A stretch of DNA of 8,327 nucleotides from an uncultured Ruminococcus sp. (GCA_946188175.1 CAMHUJ010000053.1:1-8327); one strand, 5' to 3'; numbered from the stretch's first letter, positions 1-5,968 are shown. A program made the numbers and translations. The notes: generated by a model not told the origin, from the sequence alone.

Positions 1-876
1 TTCAAACTGCACCGGCGCACCGGCAATCTCCTGCCGCATCGCATCGAGCAGTGCGATGCCCTCGGCAAACGGCTTCTCCGAGACGATCAGAAACTCCTCA
101 CCGCCCCAGCGCGCAACGAGACATCCCGCACAGCTCTGCTGCATCCGTTCCGCGACCGTTTTCAGCACGGCATCACCGGCATTGTGTCCGTAGCGGTCGT
201 TGATCTTCTTAAAGTTGTCGATGTCGGCAATCGCAAGAAATCCGTCCGACTGCGCCGCAGACTTCGCATCCAGATGATCGAGCGTATAATGCCGGTTATA
301 CAGTCCGGTCAGGCGGTCTTTATGTGCCATATCCGAGAGCTTTTCCTCGGAGCTGATGACTGCATTCACAAGATAATTGGAATAGTAGATCAGAAAGCAG
401 AACACCGTCAGTGCATTGCCGATCCAGAAATATGCCGAGGCGCGCTGCTCGATCTGATAAACCGGTCCGTTGTATGCCGTATAGCCAGTCGAGAGCAGAT
501 ACGCCGCCGCAATCACAATACTGATATGATTCGCACGCATGCTGCGGCGGTGCAGCTTATACGCCAGATATTCCGTCACAAAAATAATCGGGATCATCGA
601 GAAGCAGTACAAATGGAAGCCGTAGCCGTAGCCGAGACAGACCGTACCGAGACACATATAGAGCGTCAGCCAGCAGTAGACCATCCAGACGTATATATCC
701 AGTTTATCGCGCACGATCAGCCAAAATCCCAGCAGATAAACCGCCGCTGTCGGGATGCTGAACCATGTCATAAAGCTTACTTCGCAATAATGGAAAAAGC
801 CCATAAGCGCAAAGACAAGCGCCAGTATGACCGCATTGACGATCAGGGCTGTTTTCTGTATCCTGTCGAAACGCAT
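1..876 (-). CDS. Membrane-bound diguanylate cyclase (GGDEF), 3' end cut by the window edge
   Basis: I translated this frame from the reverse complement: 292 codons are present and it is open to base 1, so the C-terminal end of the GGDEF domain is missing. The first ~170 residues are hydrophobic, with about six membrane spans (near 10-29, 38-56, 61-82, 88-105, 117-133, 148-171). A GGDEF domain follows: DRLTGLYNR at 187-195, ADIDNFKKIN at 217-226, and the active-site signature RWGGEEF with GGEEF at 258-262. Family knowledge: such proteins condense two GTP into cyclic di-GMP at the membrane. The signature is intact, so activity is likely. The RxxD inhibitory site expected five residues before GGEEF is replaced by CAGC (249-252), so classic product inhibition is probably absent. 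The ATG at 876 is chosen because AGGAG lies 10 bases upstream and a consensus promoter precedes it. The N-terminal sensor region matches no named domain that I recognise. Confidence 0.93.
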   Translation of the reverse strand, partial: MRFDRIQKTALIVNAVILALVFALMGFFHYCEVSFMTWFSIPTAAVYLLGFWLIVRDKLDIYVWMVYCWLTLYMCLGTVCLGYGYGFHLYCFSMIPIIFVTEYLAYKLHRRSMRANHISIVIAAAYLLSTGYTAYNGPVYQIEQRASAYFWIGNALTVFCFLIYYSNYLVNAVISSEEKLSDMAHKDRLTGLYNRHYTLDHLDAKSAAQSDGFLAIADIDNFKKINDRYGHNAGDAVLKTVAERMQQSCAGCLVARWGGEEFLIVSEKPFAEGIALLDAMRQEIAGAPVQFE

Positions 877-919
877 AACGCAGACGCTCCTTTCCGTTTC
901 AGGTATCGTCTTTGCTTTT

Positions 920-948
920 ATTATATACAAAACAAATGGAAATGTCAA
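920..948 (-). promoter_or_regulatory. Sigma-A promoter of the GGDEF gene
   Basis: Read on the minus strand, TTGACA (943-948) is separated by exactly 17 bases from TATAAT (920-925). Both hexamers match the consensus perfectly. The start site should fall near 913, giving a leader of about 36 bases before the ATG at 876. The promoter makes the GGDEF gene a transcription unit separate from the sdp-type operon upstream. Confidence 0.9.
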
Positions 949-985
949 TAAAGACTTGCAAATCATTTCCGGAAGGCAGCATACG

Positions 986-1023
986 AAAACAAAAGCCGAA
1001 GGATGCGGGCAGTGCCCGCATCC
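986..1023 (-). terminator. Second terminator-like hairpin
   Basis: A perfect 10-bp stem with a 3-base loop (GGATGCGGGC / GCCCGCATCC, 1001-1023) is followed on the minus strand by TTCGGC and then TTTTGTTTT (986-994). The stem is very stable, but the T-rich run begins six bases after it, so termination may be less clean than in a textbook site. No T-run follows on the plus strand, so the minus direction is the likely one. It lies 140 bases beyond the main terminator of the sdp-type operon and just ahead of the GGDEF promoter. It may be a backup terminator or may end a short RNA. Confidence 0.6.
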
Positions 1024-1165
1024 ATTGATCTAAAGTTCGCCGCCGACACTCTGAGAGAATTGATCATTCTGCTGTTCCACAGATATTTTTCATTCTTTAT
1101 ATATAAAGAAACAATGCCGAAACCGGCAGGAAGCTGAATTCTGATATATTCTCATGCATTTTCGC
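1024..1165 (-). other. Gap between two terminators with an 18-bp palindrome and a 16-codon frame
   Basis: No convincing gene is visible here. The region contains a perfect 18-bp AT-rich palindrome (TTCTTTATATATAAAGAA, 1093-1110). It also holds a tiny minus-strand frame, GTG at 1080 to TAG at 1030, encoding VEQQNDQFSQSVGGEL and ending just before the hairpin at 1001-1023. The frame has no good ribosome binding site and a TGA lies just before its GTG, so translation is doubtful. I found no clear promoter. It could be trailing transcript, a small RNA, or the remains of a lost gene. Confidence 0.3.
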
Positions 1166-1214
1166 AATAAAAACGCCATAGCACTTCTGACAGTAAATCA
1201 GAAATACCATGGCG
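1166..1214 (-). terminator. Rho-independent terminator of the yhfC-type/sdpR/sdpI operon
   Basis: Read on the minus strand, CGCCAT-GGTAT-TTCTGA pairs with TCAGAA-GTGCT-ATGGCG around a 7-base loop. The middle block (GGTAT with GTGCT) pairs only through G-U wobbles in the minus-strand RNA. On the plus strand the same positions would be A-C mismatches. The 17-bp stem (1174-1214) is followed at once by TTTTTATT (1166-1173). Strand-specific pairing plus the T-run gives strong support for termination of leftward transcripts. It lies 54 bases after the sdpI stop. Confidence 0.85.
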
Positions 1215-1268
1215 TAATACTTTTATATCAGTGCAGCCAATCCCACCGGCTGTTCTGTTTTCTGCAAA

Positions 1269-1943
1269 TCAGTCTGCTCTGTGAAAAGAGGAATAGACCA
1301 TCGGCACAAGCACCACGACTGCCAGCGACGCAAACGTAATAACCATATATGCCGCCATGCTTTCCACACCGGCTGCCTTCATCACCAGTCCGGCGATCAG
1401 CGTCAGCAGACCGGTGATCACAGCGAGCTTTCCGGCAAGCTGATGCGTCAGCTTCCAGCACTGCGTATTGTTCAGCGTCCACGGCGTCCGGTAGCCGAGC
1501 ACTTTATTCTGCCGCACAGTCGGAAGATAATTGCCGATGATGAGAAACACCGCGCCGTAAAGCACGGGGAATACCCACCAGAACTGCTTGCTGAGCACCT
1601 CACCTAGCTTGACATCGCTGCGCATCATGAACAGCACAAACCAGGTTACAACAACAAAAATCGCCGTACAGAGCAGCGCCACAAGCCGCATAATATGCAG
1701 ATTTTTATGTTTGTTTTTGCTGAACGAATAAATCAGCAGCGTCAAACCGAACATAATCAGAAATCCTGCCGGCATCAGCAGCCCTGTCCAGCGCGAACCG
1801 TAACCGTTGCAGACCAGTTTATCATCAAAATGTGTCGGTACCTGCTCCGGCAGCGTCAGAATATACCCTATCGCTGCGATCAGATTGAGTACCGCAGCAG
1901 AAAGTGATGCAATCACAATTTTCTTAAATGTATCAAGCTTCAT
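1269..1943 (-). CDS. sdpI: SdpI family membrane immunity/signalling protein
   Basis: This 224-residue membrane protein has about six spans (near 9-30, 52-72, 85-107, 120-138, 173-189, 196-217). The N-terminal part carries the DUF1648-like loop with PEQVPTHFD (32-40). The region 137-172 is the SdpI signature, with GNYLP, GYRTPWTLNN and THQLAGK in order. In Bacillus subtilis, SdpI protects against the SDP peptide toxin and, when it binds toxin, holds the repressor SdpR at the membrane. That role is inferred here from family and from the sdpR gene directly upstream. The ATG at 1943 lies inside the end of sdpR (11-base overlap) with a GGGAG site six bases before it, so translation is probably coupled. 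No sdpABC toxin genes are in the window. The protein may therefore guard against outside toxins or sense envelope stress. Confidence 0.92.
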   Translation of the reverse strand: MKLDTFKKIVIASLSAAVLNLIAAIGYILTLPEQVPTHFDDKLVCNGYGSRWTGLLMPAGFLIMFGLTLLIYSFSKNKHKNLHIMRLVALLCTAIFVVVTWFVLFMMRSDVKLGEVLSKQFWWVFPVLYGAVFLIIGNYLPTVRQNKVLGYRTPWTLNNTQCWKLTHQLAGKLAVITGLLTLIAGLVMKAAGVESMAAYMVITFASLAVVVLVPMVYSSFHRAD

Positions 1944-2211
1944 CGTTGTCTCCCTTCACGCCGAAAAATCCGGCGATTCCTTTCAAAAAATCCTGAAATA
2001 CGGTCATATTCAGGCTGTAGGTAATGGTTTGCTTTTCCTTTTCTGCGAGAATCAGCCCGGCTTCGCGCAGAATTTTCAGATGATGCGAAACCGTCGCGCC
2101 GGAAAGCTCGAACTGCTCCGCAATCTCACCGGCGGTCATATCCTTCTTTTGCAGCAGCGTGAGGATCTCACGCCGCGTCGGATCCGCCATTGCACTCCAG
2201 ATATCCTTCAT
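1933..2211 (-). CDS. sdpR: SdpR-like ArsR family autorepressor
   Basis: A 92-residue winged helix-turn-helix protein of ArsR type. Residues 7-20 (AMADPTRREILTLL) form the typical first helices. The recognition region is at 27-48 (AGEIAEQFELSG, then ATVSHHLKIL), and the beta wing follows (LILAEKEKQTITYSLN). The ArsR metal-binding CxC motif is absent, which fits the SdpR branch, whose members answer to a membrane partner rather than to metal. The ATG at 2211 overlaps the stop of the peptidase gene as ATGA, and AGGAGGT lies 6-7 bases upstream. The stop lies 11 bases inside sdpI. B. subtilis SdpR represses its own sdpRI operon. The three matching dyads around the promoter at 3094-3122 are natural candidates for its binding sites, although this is inference. 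Confidence 0.92.
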   Translation of the reverse strand: MKDIWSAMADPTRREILTLLQKKDMTAGEIAEQFELSGATVSHHLKILREAGLILAEKEKQTITYSLNMTVFQDFLKGIAGFFGVKGDNDEA

Positions 2212-3011
2212 GTCTGCACCTCCTGTTCCTCCGGCAGTCTCCGGTATATCACACGGATCGAAATGACCAGCATCACGACGGCAAAGGCGAACAGCAGAAT
2301 CTCCGTCAAGACCGGATGCGGCTTATAAAGCACGCAGGAAAAGTCGAGCAGTGTATGCAGCAGGACTGCCGCAAAGAACAGCAGCGGTTTCTTTTGCCGC
2401 ACCGCACAGAATACGAGCACCGACATCGCAATATGGAAGATGATCGCAGTTGCGCGCTCCGGCAGCCAGAGCATCAGCTGCCCGAAGGTCACGTTCGCGC
2501 GGTCGGCAAGCTGCTGCATATAGGTTTCCTTCATCGTATCAGGCAGGGTCTGCATCTGCGCATCCAGCATACCGCTGTTCGCCAGCTTGCCGAGCATCGC
2601 AGTGGCAAGATAGCTGATGCTCGTGAATACGGCTTCCACGCCGCCGTGTCCGACGCCGTAATCGAGCGCCGTTTTGCGCGTCCTGTGCTTTTTCAGCACG
2701 AACCGGAATGCGACCAGTCTGCCGGTCTCCTCAAAGATGCCTGCAAGCAGTCCGGCAACCAGATAATAGAGCCACGGCGTACTGAGGATTTTCTGCGATA
2801 CTGCATTGGTTCCGCTTAGAAGCGGAAGCGCGGGAACCGCTTTCAGCCCCTCTGCAAAGATCATAAACGTTGCCGCGCCGACCAGCATCGGGATGAGCGC
2901 CGCCTTCGTTTTGATCTTCCAGAACAGTACAAAGATCAGTGTCAGCAGAATCGCAGCAGCGCCGCTGACGATATATCCGGTAATCACTGAATCGGAAAAT
3001 GTGATGTTCAT
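2208..3011 (-). CDS. YhfC family putative intramembrane metallopeptidase
   Basis: This 267-residue, mostly hydrophobic protein has at least seven likely membrane spans. It shows the YhfC pattern (formerly DUF2324, in the wider CPBP/PrsW-like membrane protease group): EETGR at 94-98, GHGGVEA at 121-127, an ER...FHIA block with H193, and HTLLD at 219-223. The paired Glu and the His residues within membrane segments are the expected metal or catalytic positions. The substrate is unknown. The frame is open further upstream to 3122, but the start at 3011 is preferred: AGGAGG lies seven bases before it, and the longer version would run through the promoter and operators. It is first in a three-gene operon and overlaps sdpR by ATGA. 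A plausible but untested role is cleavage of a membrane partner or peptide linked to SdpI/SdpR signalling. Confidence 0.88.
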   Translation of the reverse strand: MNITFSDSVITGYIVSGAAAILLTLIFVLFWKIKTKAALIPMLVGAATFMIFAEGLKAVPALPLLSGTNAVSQKILSTPWLYYLVAGLLAGIFEETGRLVAFRFVLKKHRTRKTALDYGVGHGGVEAVFTSISYLATAMLGKLANSGMLDAQMQTLPDTMKETYMQQLADRANVTFGQLMLWLPERATAIIFHIAMSVLVFCAVRQKKPLLFFAAVLLHTLLDFSCVLYKPHPVLTEILLFAFAVVMLVISIRVIYRRLPEEQEVQT

Positions 3012-3027
3012 TTGATGTCCTCCTCTT

Positions 3028-3051
3028 GTATTTTGAAGATGATCGAAATAC
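3028..3051. promoter_or_regulatory. Operator-like dyad A, in the leader of the peptidase-sdpRI operon
   Basis: The 24-bp site reads GTATTTTGA, six bases (AGATGA), then TCGAAATAC. The half-sites are inverted repeats matching at eight of nine positions. It lies in the untranslated leader, between the probable start site (about 3087) and the ribosome binding site. It has the same outline as dyads B and C. SdpR is the suggested binder. Confidence 0.7.
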
Positions 3052-3069
3052 TTACCGGTAAAAAAGACG

Positions 3070-3093
3070 GTATTTTGATTTCCGTCTAAATAC
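3070..3093. promoter_or_regulatory. Operator-like dyad B, covering the transcription start
   Basis: The site reads GTATTTTGA, six bases (TTTCCG), then TCTAAATAC. It directly abuts the -10 box at 3094-3099, and the predicted start near 3087 lies within it. A protein bound here would block RNA polymerase. Its centre is 42 bp from dyad A, about four helical turns, so proteins on A and B could sit on the same DNA face. Confidence 0.72.
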
Positions 3094-3122
3094 AATATAC
3101 CACATTTTCTTCCGTTTGTCAA
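3094..3122 (-). promoter_or_regulatory. Sigma-A promoter of the peptidase-sdpR-sdpI operon
   Basis: On the minus strand TTGACA (3117-3122) is followed after exactly 17 bases by TATATT (3094-3099), one mismatch from consensus. The start should fall near 3087, leaving a leader of about 76 bases. Such a strong promoter packed between operator-like dyads suggests that the operon is normally repressed and released by a signal. Confidence 0.88.
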
Positions 3123-3125
3123 GAG

Positions 3126-3149
3126 GTATTTTGAAATTCATCGAAATAA
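3126..3149. promoter_or_regulatory. Operator-like dyad C, just upstream of the -35 box
   Basis: The site reads GTATTTTGA, six bases (AATTCA), then TCGAAATAA. It begins three bases beyond the -35 hexamer. Its centre is 56 bp from that of dyad B. Together B and C bracket the core promoter. Confidence 0.7.
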
Positions 3150-3160
3150 TTTTGCCGGAA

Positions 3161-3196
3161 CAGAAAAACAGCGAACCGGCGCGGATTCCGGTTCGC
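3161..3196 (-). terminator. Terminator after the GNAT gene
   Basis: A perfect 9-bp stem, GCGAACCGG / CCGGTTCGC (3171-3196), has an 8-base loop and is followed on the minus strand by TGTTTTTCTG (3161-3170). It starts 11 bases beyond the GNAT stop codon. It separates this unit from the operators of the next operon. A weaker T-run (TTTGTTT) on the plus side means it could also stop rightward transcripts, but no plus-strand gene approaches it. Confidence 0.85.
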
Positions 3197-3207
3197 TTTG
3201 TTTCATG

Positions 3208-3642
3208 TTACAGCAGCTTTTCCATATGGACACAGGTAAATGTCTCCCCGTGAATGATACGGCTGCGGTCTGCGCGGTAGCCGAGCTTCTCATAAAACCC
3301 AACCTTTTCCTCACGGCTTTCCAGCACCGCCTTCCGGAAGCCGAGCGCCTTCGCCCACTGCTCCGCCTCCCGCACGGCAAGACTGCCGAGTCCGCGGCGG
3401 CGGTATTCCGGCAGCACGACCACTCTGCCGAGCATCACCGTTTCCGCATCCGCAGGATAGAGCCTGCATGTGGCGACAGGGAAATCATCCTCCGTCAGCA
3501 GAATGTATTTTGCATCGGGCGTATCATGCGCATCAAATTCCTGTTCCAGTGTGATGTGATACTTGCGCGCCATTGCCTGAATCCGGACATAATATACACC
3601 GGCACGCTGCGCAAGCGTTTCCGTCCGGAGAATCTGTATCAT
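3208..3642 (-). CDS. GNAT family N-acetyltransferase
   Basis: A 144-residue single-domain protein with the GNAT fold pattern. The acetyl-CoA strand and loop are VVVLPEYRRRGLGSLAV (74-90), where RRRGLG (81-86) is the R/Q-x-x-G-x-G/A pyrophosphate loop. FYEKLGY (116-122) is the usual C-terminal motif. The family moves an acetyl group from acetyl-CoA to an amine. The substrate cannot be read from the sequence, and the layout is like that of small stand-alone ElaA/YjcF-type members. The ATG at 3642 overlaps the stop of the upstream propeller gene as ATGA, and GGAGG lies seven bases before it. It is therefore co-transcribed and probably translationally coupled with that gene. A frameshift far upstream in the operon could lower its expression by polarity. 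Confidence 0.92.
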   Translation of the reverse strand: MIQILRTETLAQRAGVYYVRIQAMARKYHITLEQEFDAHDTPDAKYILLTEDDFPVATCRLYPADAETVMLGRVVVLPEYRRRGLGSLAVREAEQWAKALGFRKAVLESREEKVGFYEKLGYRADRSRIIHGETFTCVHMEKLL

Positions 3643-4985
3643 TCCGGCACCTCCGTTGTGCTTTCAGAATCCTTCGGGAGCCTGCCGGCGGCAAGCAGAC
3701 AATCCGCCTGATCAACCGCCTGCAATTTTTCGGATGTGCAGAGCACCAGCATCCCGTTTTCACCGATTGCAAGGAACGTATTGCCGGATACCGGTCTGAA
3801 ATCCCGCGCTCTGAATTCTTCGGCGGTCAGCTTTTGCATTGCGTTTTCGCGGTAGGTATAGATGCCGCCGTCCGTTTTGGAGCGGCAGAACAGGCTGCCG
3901 TCCTTCCGGATGATTTTATCAGCCTGTGTATGCTGTCCGTCCGGAAGCAGCAGTTCGCCGCTTTCCGGACTCCAGCAGAATATTTCCGGCTTCTTTGAAC
4001 CCTTCGGCTGATATGCAAAATAGATGCCGTCATTCAGTCTATGCGACACGGTGCTGAATTCTGTTTCCGCCCAGCCATCCGGCACACAGTAATATGCACT
4101 CTGCTCATCCGCTGCCTGCTGCGCCTTCTCTGCAATTCGGGAATCACTCGAAAACGCATACAGCATTTTCAGAATGACCGAATTGTCCTCATACAGAAAC
4201 GACACCGGATACTGCGTATCAAACCGAACGCGTTTCCCGTAGAGCCTTTCAGCATCAGCCGGTACATTCAGCACTGCGGAAAACGGACCGCTGAAAAGAT
4301 ACATTTTTTTCATCGTATCATGACAGAACGAGAGATACGGCGCCGTGCGGCAGATGTCGATCTTATTGAGATAATCCGCCGCCGCAAATCCCAGCACCTG
4401 ATATGTCTGATCCTCCTTGCGCTTGAAATAATGCAGAGAGACATTTTCATCGGATGCGTGCATCGGCGTCTGGAACGTCGCATAGTAGAAGCTGCCGTCC
4501 GGATAGGCACAGAGCAGCTGCGGCGCAGCAGTACTGTAATCGCCCGTCATATTGATGATCTCATACATGTGCGGCGTTTTCAGATCGGACTGCACGAAAA
4601 GATATCTGTCCTCGTCGTAACGCTGACAGAAATAGAAATACCGGTCACTGTCTGCATAGGGAACAGCCCAGTTCTCAATCGATATCTCCGGAAACGGATA
4701 ATAGCATTCGCTTTCGCCCTCCCGCTTGCAGGTAAACAGCGTACAGCTTCCGTATGTCGAATATTCCGTGACGCTCCACGGCAGCACGGTCACACCGACA
4801 GCATTCGGACACATATGCGCAGGATAACTGTTCACCGAACCGGCAGCTGAAGTATCATTCAAAGCAAGATAATAGATGCCCTCCTCGCCGCTGACCTTCC
4901 AGTAACGTACAACGGCATCGGCGAGCACTTCCGCCGGATCGCAGCCGGCAGAGTGCACCGTCCGGATTGATATAAAACAGCACAT
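3639..4985 (-). CDS. C-terminal, beta-propeller-like part of a frameshifted zinc-ribbon membrane protein
   Basis: This frame (448 codons from an ATG at 4985) continues the upstream zinc-ribbon gene. The first 15 codons look like out-of-frame translation of the upstream gene, the ATG has no ribosome binding site, and meaningful sequence starts at residue 16 (DPAEVLADAVVRYWKVSG). The real gene is therefore likely 3639-5766 with one frame change near 4941, encoding about 708 residues. The region is rich in short strand-turn-strand units with aromatic pairs, such as GIYYLAL, GSFYYATF, GIYFAYQPKG, EIFCWSPESGELLLPDG and GSLFCRSKTDGGIYTY. This pattern is typical of WD40-like or DUF5050-like propellers. 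Its likely place is outside the membrane, behind the single span of the N-terminal part. The function is unknown. The stop overlaps the GNAT start by ATGA. Confidence 0.75.
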   Translation of the reverse strand: MCCFISIRTVHSAGCDPAEVLADAVVRYWKVSGEEGIYYLALNDTSAAGSVNSYPAHMCPNAVGVTVLPWSVTEYSTYGSCTLFTCKREGESECYYPFPEISIENWAVPYADSDRYFYFCQRYDEDRYLFVQSDLKTPHMYEIINMTGDYSTAAPQLLCAYPDGSFYYATFQTPMHASDENVSLHYFKRKEDQTYQVLGFAAADYLNKIDICRTAPYLSFCHDTMKKMYLFSGPFSAVLNVPADAERLYGKRVRFDTQYPVSFLYEDNSVILKMLYAFSSDSRIAEKAQQAADEQSAYYCVPDGWAETEFSTVSHRLNDGIYFAYQPKGSKKPEIFCWSPESGELLLPDGQHTQADKIIRKDGSLFCRSKTDGGIYTYRENAMQKLTAEEFRARDFRPVSGNTFLAIGENGMLVLCTSEKLQAVDQADCLLAAGRLPKDSESTTEVPE

Positions 4986-5766
4986 CTTCGTCGATGATGT
5001 AGGGCGGCAGCATATCGGTCAGCCGGAATGCCTCTGCCTCACCGGGTCTGCCGGTCTCCTGAACGGCACGCTGCGCCTCCGGAAACATGCGGATCCGTGT
5101 CAGCACATGCGCCTCCTCCGGCGCGGCAAGATCGCGGTATGCGATACGGCAGGTTTCGGAATCCGTAAAATCCAGCGGATAATAAACACGCTTTCCGTCC
5201 GGACTGAGCTGCGTCAGCTTCTGAAAACAGGAATCCGGCAGCTCCGCTTTCGGCTTGCCGCTGTCGGTCAGGCAGAGCTTTTTGCCGCTATCGTCCCGAT
5301 AAAACCAGATCGCGCTGTCCTGCAAATAGAAAGCATAGTTGTCCGACGGATGATGCACCGGCTTGAAGCCGTCACGCAGGCAGATGATCGCCGCAACAAC
5401 CAGCACGGCGATTGCAGCGATTGCAAACAGCATCCGTTTTTGATTATGGGGCTTTGGCTGCGCAGCAGTGCTGTTTGCTGTCTGCGGGATCGCCTCCTGC
5501 TCTGATACCGGCGCAGTTTCCGTTTCATCGGGCTGCGGCTCCGGCTGTTTTTCCGGTACCGTCTGCCGCTTCGGATGCTTTTCCGCATGCAGCTTCCGGA
5601 ACGCCTCGCGCTGCGCCTGCTGCTGTGCACGGGACTGCTTTTCCTGTTGCATTGCCGCATCAAAAAGATCGGGCAGGCTGTCCTCCGGCGTCAAATGGCA
5701 GCCGCACTGCGCACAGACATCCGGGGGAACCGTATATTCCGTCCCGCATTTCGGGCATTGTATCAT
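4855..5766 (-). CDS. N-terminal part of a zinc-ribbon, single-span membrane protein (frameshifted)
   Basis: The frame encodes 303 residues, of which the last ~28 are probably out-of-frame. Residues 1-22 form a zinc ribbon (CPKCG at 4-8, CAQCG at 18-22). An acidic, Gln-, Lys- and Pro-rich linker follows (about 30-110), then one membrane span at 112-130 (MLFAIAAIAVLVVAAIICL). After it come propeller-like strands (SAIWFYRDDSGKKLCL, QLSPDGKRVYYPLD, DVLFYINPDGALCRL). The ribbon should face the cytoplasm and the propeller-like part the outside. Firmicutes carry many such zinc-ribbon membrane proteins of unknown job. The ATG at 5766 is chosen because the first Cys pair follows at once; the upstream site is a modest GAGAGG ten bases away. 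Downstream, the protein continues in another frame (see 3639-4985). I do not recognise a named family for the whole protein. Confidence 0.8.
   Translation of the reverse strand: MIQCPKCGTEYTVPPDVCAQCGCHLTPEDSLPDLFDAAMQQEKQSRAQQQAQREAFRKLHAEKHPKRQTVPEKQPEPQPDETETAPVSEQEAIPQTANSTAAQPKPHNQKRMLFAIAAIAVLVVAAIICLRDGFKPVHHPSDNYAFYLQDSAIWFYRDDSGKKLCLTDSGKPKAELPDSCFQKLTQLSPDGKRVYYPLDFTDSETCRIAYRDLAAPEEAHVLTRIRMFPEAQRAVQETGRPGEAEAFRLTDMLPPYIIDEDVLFYINPDGALCRLRSGGSARRCRCTLLEGQRRGGHLLSCFE
4938..4945 (-). other. Probable one-base frameshift joining the two halves of the zinc-ribbon/propeller gene
   Basis: The upstream frame reads sensibly through codon 275 (…NPDGALCRL, ending at 4942) and then turns into an Arg/Cys-rich tail. 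The other frame becomes sensible at DPAEVLADAVVRYW, starting at 4940. Skipping the single base 4941 (C on the minus strand, context CTG-C-GAT) joins them as ALCRL-DPAEVLADAVV, a smooth propeller-like sequence. There is no homopolymer run at the site and no classic slippery heptamer that I can see. A real mutation or a sequence error are the simplest explanations; programmed shifting is less likely. Confidence 0.7.
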
Positions 5767-5933
5767 GATATGTATACCTCTCTAACCCGCTGTTCAGCGG
5801 CGTTTTCGGGGCTGACTGCTTACTCCCGTCCGGTTTCCGCGGATATAATACAATCTATACGGATCGCATGACAGCAAGCAGCGCAACTCAAATGAATCTA
5901 TTTTATAGCGGAATGATCCGTACTGCATTGGCT
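5767..5933 (-). other. Long 5' leader of the zinc-ribbon/propeller gene
   Basis: About 165 bases separate the predicted start site from the ATG. No gene is convincing here. Structure is possible: TACGGATC (5858-5865) is inverse to GATCCGTA (5915-5922), and CCGCT-GTTC-AGCGG forms a short hairpin about 20 bases before the ribosome binding site. I recognise no known riboswitch. The space may simply be untranslated leader. Confidence 0.4.
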
Positions 5934-5939
5934 GTGTCC

Positions 5940-5968
5940 ATTATAACATAGTGTTCTGAAAAATGCAA
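5940..5968 (-). promoter_or_regulatory. Extended -10 sigma-A promoter of the zinc-ribbon/propeller-GNAT operon
   Basis: On the minus strand TTGCAT (5963-5968) lies exactly 17 bases from TATAAT (5940-5945), with TGT directly before the -10 box (extended -10). The start should fall near 5933. It is the only good promoter I see between the lipoprotein terminator and the zinc-ribbon gene. Confidence 0.8.

Noticed and set aside
184..951. Plus-strand frame of 255 codons
   Set aside because: It is the antisense shadow of the GGDEF gene, whose motifs are intact on the minus strand. The frame shows no domain and crosses the GGDEF promoter.
3012..3122. Longer N-terminus for the YhfC-type peptidase (start at 3122)
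   Set aside because: The extra 37 codons overlap the promoter and two operator-like dyads and have no hydrophobic or family character. AGGAGG marks the start at 3011.
4041..4850. Plus-strand frame of 269 codons
   Set aside because: It lies antisense to the propeller-like region. Its product is Arg/Ile-rich without motifs, as expected of a shadow of a GC-rich gene.
4946..4985. Independent start of the propeller-like frame at ATG 4985
   Set aside because: There is no ribosome binding site, the first 15 residues are out-of-frame in character, and the upstream frame supplies the matching preceding sequence.
5858..5922. Inverted repeat TACGGATC / GATCCGTA as a riboswitch or terminator
   Set aside because: The arms are only 8 bp, are 49 bases apart, and show no T-run or known riboswitch core. 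Kept only as possible leader structure.
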